Under the pieces are notes generated by a model. The model was not told the DNA's origin. It was given only the letters and a program-made list of their open reading frames with translations, and did no database searches. This document shows, piece after piece, positions 22,528 to 23,043 of a stretch of DNA of 23,043 nucleotides. Origin of the DNA: DATGKR01 sp035294565 (GTDB taxonomy: Bacteria > Actinomycetota > Acidimicrobiia > Acidimicrobiales > Palsa-688). The stretch is from assembly GCA_035294565.1 (NCBI GenBank), contig DATGKR010000007.1, forward strand, positions 1 to 23,043, read 5' to 3'. A program made the translations under genes and the position numbers. Each line of letters starts with the position of its first letter. Position 1 is the stretch's first letter.

Positions 22528-22549
22528 GCCGACTGATGCATCAGTTCGT
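22528..22549. promoter_or_regulatory. TetR-type operator, site E
   Basis: ACTGATGCATCAGT (22532-22545) is a perfect 14-bp palindrome and the most symmetric of the five sites. It covers the predicted transcription start and ATG of the hydroxylase-like gene. Its centre is 53 bp from the centre of site D, about five helical turns, so dimers on both sites would sit on the same face of the DNA. Confidence 0.75.
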
Positions 22550-23043
22550 CCAAGCGTTGTCCACTCGGTCCCGTCGCCTGGACGGCCGTGGCGTGGGCCG
22601 TGCTGCATCGGCGGCCAGCGGCCCACGTGCCGCATCGGTCGCCGGCGCCACGGGTGCCGCAGCGATGGCCGGCGCCGTGGGTGCCGCATCGGTCGCCGGC
22701 GCCGTGGGTGCCGCAGCGATGGCCGGCGCCGTTGGTGGAAGCGGGCGGCCGCGTCTCTACGGGGACGTGCCGGGCGCTCCGGGGCTCGCCGGCTGGGCCA
22801 AGGTGTTCTTCGGGCGGCCCGGGCCGAAGGTGCTCGCCGGCACCCTGGCGGTCGTGGCGGCGAGGCGCGCCCGCCTGGGCGGCTGGCGTGCCCAGGATCT
22901 CGTCGTCGCCGGAGCCGTGGTGGGCCTGCACCCCTTCGCCGAGTGGGCCGTGCACGTCTACATCCTGCACGGGCCGAGCCGGCGGGCGCGGCGCAGGGCC
23001 GGTGGTTCCCCCGGCGAGGAGATGAGCGGCGGGGGCCTCCCCG
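22536..23043 (+). CDS. Probable fatty acid hydroxylase/sterol desaturase family membrane protein, N-terminal part
   Basis: The frame is open from ATG 22536 to the right edge with no stop, giving ~169 residues. After a short basic start comes an Ala/Gly/Val repeat tract (residues ~32-67), then RLYGDVPGAPGLAGWAKVFFGRPGPKVLA, a hydrophobic stretch LAGTLAVVAARRARLGG, and DLVVAGAVVGLHPFAEWAVHVYILHGPSRR. The last segment matches the first histidine-bearing helix region (PF-EW--HV-ILH) of integral-membrane di-iron fatty acid hydroxylases. The remaining His clusters would lie beyond the window. The start is uncertain: ATG 22536 suits the predicted leaderless promoter, and GTG 22593 is an alternative. 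Being divergent from the thiolase operon and under operator E, it probably hydroxylates or desaturates a lipid-like substrate in the same pathway (inference). Confidence 0.72.
   Translation, partial: MHQFVQALSTRSRRLDGRGVGRAASAASGPRAASVAGATGAAAMAGAVGAASVAGAVGAAAMAGAVGGSGRPRLYGDVPGAPGLAGWAKVFFGRPGPKVLAGTLAVVAARRARLGGWRAQDLVVAGAVVGLHPFAEWAVHVYILHGPSRRARRRAGGSPGEEMSGGGLP
22629..22736 (+). repeat. Four tandem 27-bp repeats within the hydroxylase-like gene
   Basis: Four contiguous 27-bp units encode nine residues each, alternating AASVAGA(T/V)G and AAAMAGAVG, so the array can also be read as two 54-bp units. The unit length keeps the frame, so copy number could change without breaking the gene. 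Differences between like units are limited to one or two bases, which suggests recent duplication or gene conversion. Confidence 0.9.

Noticed and set aside
22629..22736. CRISPR-like array
   Set aside because: The repeats are contiguous without spacers and in frame within a coding sequence.
22588..23025. Alternative repeat-rich frames over the 27-bp array, both strands
   Set aside because: They are open only because the 27-bp unit lacks stops in several frames. The frame from 22536 carries the hydroxylase-like PF-EW--HV-ILH segment.

Overview
The window is GC-rich DNA with codons ending mostly in G/C, many GTG/TTG starts and many 4-bp gene overlaps. It encodes an LLM-class (F420-type) oxidoreductase, a mycobacterial-style thiolase-like protein and TrxC-type thioredoxin. 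This points to a high-GC actinomycetote, possibly an Acidimicrobiia-like lineage; the class-level guess is inference. No rRNA, tRNA, CRISPR array or intact transposase gene was seen.

Left part (1-6757). A truncated membrane protein gene and a METTL7-like methyltransferase gene lie on the minus strand. Divergent from them is a tight plus-strand operon: ArsR-type regulator, MMPL/RND exporter, zinc-ribbon thioredoxin and DUF302 protein. An aldo/keto reductase and an unrecognised 299-residue protein follow. The operon combines a possible thiol methyltransferase, a dicysteine ArsR, a thioredoxin and a dicysteine DUF302 protein. It may be a thiol/sulfur or electrophile stress module (inference).

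Middle and right part (6843-23043). A TetR-family regulator, a carboxymuconolactone-decarboxylase-like protein and a ferritin-like di-iron protein precede a transport locus. That locus holds a single 1271-residue polypeptide with both permease and both ATPase domains of a branched-chain-amino-acid-type (HAAT/Liv) importer. Next to it are a coupled membrane-anchored protein of unknown function and a divergent membrane-anchored substrate-binding protein followed by a hotdog thioesterase. A convergent five-gene minus-strand operon then encodes a thiolase-like protein, a Baeyer-Villiger-type flavin monooxygenase, a nitronate-monooxygenase-like enzyme, a zinc alcohol dehydrogenase and an LLM flavin oxidoreductase. 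At the right edge, divergent from this operon, is the 5' end of a probable fatty acid hydroxylase/sterol desaturase family gene.

The main observation is a shared palindrome, core GAYYGAYNNATCRGTC, at five places: the start of the CMD-like gene, upstream of the ferritin-like gene, between the SBP and accessory genes, and twice between the thiolase operon and the hydroxylase-like gene. These sites join transporter and enzymes into one proposed local regulon, probably controlled by the TetR protein at 7542. The likely job is uptake and oxidative breakdown of a hydrophobic ketone/alcohol/acyl compound (terpenoid, steroid fragment or alicyclic); the substrate cannot be read from sequence.
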